Part shown: piece after piece, positions 5,931 to 7,856 of the stretch
Position numbering within the stretch: position 1 is the stretch's first letter
Layout: each line of letters starts with the position of its first letter
NCBI GenBank assembly: GCA_018381425.1
Contig: JAGZRY010000069.1
Span: 1-7,856 of the forward strand
Direction of reading: 5' to 3'
Length of the DNA: 7,856 nucleotides
Source: Haemophilus parainfluenzae
GTDB taxonomy: Bacteria; Pseudomonadota; Gammaproteobacteria; Enterobacterales; Pasteurellaceae
The notes under the pieces: model-generated
Seen by the model: the letters and a program-made list of their open reading frames with translations, nothing else
Told to the model about the DNA's origin: nothing
Databases searched by the model: none
Translations under genes and position numbers: made by a program

Positions 5931-7154
5931 ATGGATTATAAAAATAAAGAATTATGTCGTATTCGCACAATAAGTTTTTTTCTAACATTACATAAAGATA
6001 AATCGCAATGGGAAAGCGCACTTTATTCGGTGAAACGTGATGTTGATTTGTTATTGCCTGCTGTGCAGAAAGCTGGTTATACCTTGCAATCGATTCGAGT
6101 CATTACCAATCCTTTTGGTGAATATTTGGATTTAACCAATTTGCAGACGGCAAAAGCAGATTTACAGTATTTAACGGAGTTATTGAATAAATTTAATGAA
6201 AGTGGAATTCGTATTCGATTTGCTATTGGTGCAGCTAGAAATACAGAGGAAATTGCTTTATTGCCTGAGTTAATCTCGGCTTATGGAGACTTGTGTAATG
6301 CTTGTGTCAACGTGCCATTAGATGAAAATGGTGTGTTAGATAATGAACTCATTGAGCAATCTGTTTATGCCGTACAAAAAATTGCAAACATCACACCACG
6401 TGGTGAAGGTAATTTTAACTTTACTGTCAATTTTAACTGTAAGCCATTTATTCCTTATTTCCCTGCCGGTTATCATCTAAGTCATTTGCCAAACAGTTTT
6501 GTCATTGGTTTAGAAACACCAGATTTATTAGTCGAAGTATTAAAATCTGTACCAAAGTATCCTCATAATCAATTTTATGCAGATTGCTATCAAGCTATGT
6601 CGCAGGCTCTGCAATATCATGTAGATGAAATACTAGATATGTTAAGTGCGGTCAAATTGTCGGGTGCATTTGAATTTGCAGGCATTGATAGTTCGGCGGC
6701 ACCATCTAAAAATTGTGCATCCATGACAAAAGTTTATGAATTAATGGGATTGCCATATTTTGGTGCGGCTGGTTCAGTAGAAGTTTCTGCTTTACTGACA
6801 AAAGTTTTTAAATCAATCCAACACGTGCCATTGGTTGGGTTTTCTGGATTGATGTTGGCGGTGACAGAAGATTTAGGTTTAGCCGAAGGTACACAAAAAC
6901 ACTATTTTGATATCCGTGCTTTACTGACTTATAGTGCAGTATGTGGTATCGGTTTAGATACGGTTCCTGTGGCGGGAAATGCTAAGGCTGAAAGTATAGC
7001 GGCTATTATGCGTGATACGGGAACGATGGCATTTCGCTTAAATAAACCGCTAACTGTGCGTTTATTCCCAATTCCGAATAAGGTTGCAGGTGAAATATCC
7101 GAATTTGAGGGTGATGATTTATGTAACTGCCGTCTTTTACATATTCCAGATTAA
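5931..7154 (+). CDS. DUF711 / UPF0210 family protein of unknown function
   Basis: I assign this to DUF711 (UPF0210), a soluble family whose structure (a Streptococcus pneumoniae member) resembles the pyruvate formate-lyase fold but whose activity is unknown. From the chosen start the protein has 407 residues. Family-like blocks are CRIRTISFFLTL (9-20), SSAAPSK (254-260), LVGFSGLM (301-308), YSAVCGIGLDTVPV (334-347) and TVRLFPIP (375-382). There is no signal peptide or membrane segment. I see no glycyl-radical loop. An in-frame ATG at 5916 lies 15 bases earlier but has no ribosome site, while AAGG (5921-5924) sits 6 bases before the ATG at 5931, so I chose 5931. It follows purD by 24 bp, so it is probably co-transcribed. 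It looks more AT-rich than purD in sampled lines (18 G+C of 60 at 6181-6240; 29 of 60 at 4681-4740). Confidence 0.85.
   Translation: MDYKNKELCRIRTISFFLTLHKDKSQWESALYSVKRDVDLLLPAVQKAGYTLQSIRVITNPFGEYLDLTNLQTAKADLQYLTELLNKFNESGIRIRFAIGAARNTEEIALLPELISAYGDLCNACVNVPLDENGVLDNELIEQSVYAVQKIANITPRGEGNFNFTVNFNCKPFIPYFPAGYHLSHLPNSFVIGLETPDLLVEVLKSVPKYPHNQFYADCYQAMSQALQYHVDEILDMLSAVKLSGAFEFAGIDSSAAPSKNCASMTKVYELMGLPYFGAAGSVEVSALLTKVFKSIQHVPLVGFSGLMLAVTEDLGLAEGTQKHYFDIRALLTYSAVCGIGLDTVPVAGNAKAESIAAIMRDTGTMAFRLNKPLTVRLFPIPNKVAGEISEFEGDDLCNCRLLHIPD
6644..6652 (+). repeat. DNA uptake signal sequence (USS), in the DUF711 gene
   Basis: Exact AAGTGCGGT followed by CAAATTG, read in frame as S-A-V-K. A one-mismatch copy on the other strand (AGCGCACTT, 6015-6023) lies near the start of the same gene. 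An exact core suggests the gene is not a very recent arrival from a lineage lacking this signal. Confidence 0.92.
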
Positions 7155-7217
7155 ATAAAATTTTTCCTACTTTGTACTGATGAATGTTATCTCTACTGTC
7201 AATAAAAGGAATATCTC

Positions 7218-7787
7218 ATGAGAAAATTAATATTGGGTGGTCTTGTTGCTGTATTATTCTCAGGGTGTACGGTAGCTCATCAGCAAACTGAACAAGAACA
7301 AGCTTTAGTCGGCGATTGGATTTGCCATGTTAAGCCTGCGGCAAAAGCCCCTTTACCAGTCGAGCATTTTGATTACATCACCTATCGAGCAAATCAAACT
7401 GTGCTGATGCGTGGTATCTCTCAGATTGATACAAAAGAAGGCTGGATGCGTTATTTATTGCAAGCTAAAGCTAAATGGCAGGCGAATGATGACAAGTTAA
7501 GTTATGACTTTACGGATCGCCTATTTAAAACCGCGCATTCACCACAAGTCGCGAAAATTATTGAACAATCTCCAGAATTTAAAGAGTATGATAAGGAACT
7601 TGTTTCACCTTGTAATAGTTGCGGTAATCATTTGGATATGAAGATTAAAATGAAAAGCCCAACCAGTATGACTAATTTTAATACTTATACGAAAGAGACC
7701 AGCCAATGTCGTAAACTGGGTGCAGGCGAGAAAACAAAAGAAGTTAAACTAATTGAGAAATTAGTGAAAGAAAAAGGCTCGATTTAG
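7218..7787 (+). CDS. Putative outer-membrane lipoprotein, family not recognised
   Basis: The 189-residue protein starts with a lipoprotein signal: MRKLILGG, a hydrophobic stretch, then LFSGC with C17 as the lipidated cysteine. Phe at -3 is less usual than Leu. T18 follows, with no Asp sorting signal, so the outer membrane is the likely site. The mature part has four further cysteines: C36 in LVGDWIC, a CxxC pair C132/C135 in SPCNSCG, and C164 in TSQCRKL. The GDWIC opening and a late cysteine recall small beta-barrel lipoproteins, but I cannot name a family. The tail is lysine-rich (about 171-187). AAGGA at 7206-7210, 7 bases before the ATG, supports the start. It lies 63 bp after the DUF711 gene in the same direction with no clear terminator or promoter between. 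Its cysteines could be clients of the DsbD-linked disulfide pathway, which is inference. Confidence 0.82.
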   Translation: MRKLILGGLVAVLFSGCTVAHQQTEQEQALVGDWICHVKPAAKAPLPVEHFDYITYRANQTVLMRGISQIDTKEGWMRYLLQAKAKWQANDDKLSYDFTDRLFKTAHSPQVAKIIEQSPEFKEYDKELVSPCNSCGNHLDMKIKMKSPTSMTNFNTYTKETSQCRKLGAGEKTKEVKLIEKLVKEKGSI

Positions 7788-7795
7788 ATAAATGA

Positions 7796-7824
7796 ATGTT
7801 TTTCATTGTAATAATGAAAAATAT
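7796..7824 (+). terminator. AT-rich hairpin after the lipoprotein gene, possible weak terminator
   Basis: TTTTTCATT (7799-7807) pairs perfectly with AATGAAAAA (7813-7821) around GTAAT, and three more pairs (one G-U) extend it to 12. It starts 8 bases after the lipoprotein stop. There is no T-run directly after it, and a second smaller AT-rich fold (about 7826-7840) follows. The stem is low in GC, so termination is uncertain. Confidence 0.4.
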
Positions 7825-7856
7825 GATCGAAATTTTTGATTAAGTTTTTACTTGGA

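Noticed and set aside
5773..6021. Open reading frame of 82 codons on the minus strand over the purD-DUF711 junction
   Set aside because: It overlaps the ends of two well-supported genes, and its translation is low-complexity with no recognisable features.
5931..7154. DUF711 protein as an active glycyl-radical enzyme because of the PFL-like fold
   Set aside because: I see no C-terminal glycyl-radical loop and no activating-enzyme gene nearby.
7155..7217. Possible promoter for the lipoprotein gene
   Set aside because: The best pairing (TTGTAC and TACTGT, 16 bases apart) matches consensus at only 3/6 each, and the gene may be read through from upstream.
1..7856. Mobile element, prophage, CRISPR array, toxin-antitoxin or defence system
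   Set aside because: No transposase, integrase, spaced direct repeats or small paired toxin genes are visible. All substantial frames are housekeeping or single uncharacterised genes.

Overview
This window looks like the chromosome of a Pasteurellaceae bacterium, most likely a Haemophilus of the parainfluenzae/influenzae group, with a related genus such as Aggregatibacter not excluded. The main evidence is eight exact copies of the Hin-type DNA uptake signal (AAGTGCGGT or its complement) in 7.9 kb. The gene order arcA / dsbD / purH / purD also matches, from memory, the H. influenzae Rd order around HI0884-HI0888. All the core proteins are close to their gamma-proteobacterial counterparts. I see no phage, insertion sequence, CRISPR array or tRNA/rRNA gene.

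Layout. At the left edge, on the minus strand, lies the 5' part of arcA, the anaerobic response regulator. A 176-bp divergent intergenic region carries a good arcA promoter, a dsbD promoter, a CRP/FNR-like palindrome and one uptake signal. dsbD (467-2236, +) encodes the full three-domain thiol:disulfide interchange protein. A 117-bp gap follows, and most of it can fold into one long three-stem inverted repeat that includes the ribosome binding site of the next gene. That gene is a small DoxX-family membrane protein (2354-2752) and ends in a clear intrinsic terminator.

The purine block starts with a perfect 16-bp PurR operator abutting a perfect -10 box. It continues with purH (2931-4529), two intergenic hairpins and purD (4620-5906). 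Together purH and purD supply the GAR-synthesis step and the last two steps of IMP synthesis. A DUF711/UPF0210 protein of unknown function follows 24 bp after purD, where I recall H. influenzae Rd having glyA. After it comes a 189-aa putative outer-membrane lipoprotein with four cysteines besides the lipidated one; I do not recognise its family.

How it fits together. The left half has an oxygen/redox theme: ArcA control, DsbD carrying electrons to the periplasm, and a DoxX protein often tied to redox. The right half is PurR-controlled purine synthesis with two uncharacterised genes downstream. Most of the window is conserved housekeeping sequence. The least explained parts are the long inverted repeat before doxX, the double hairpin inside purHD, the DUF711 gene and the cysteine-containing lipoprotein. 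I found no convincing new multi-gene system.
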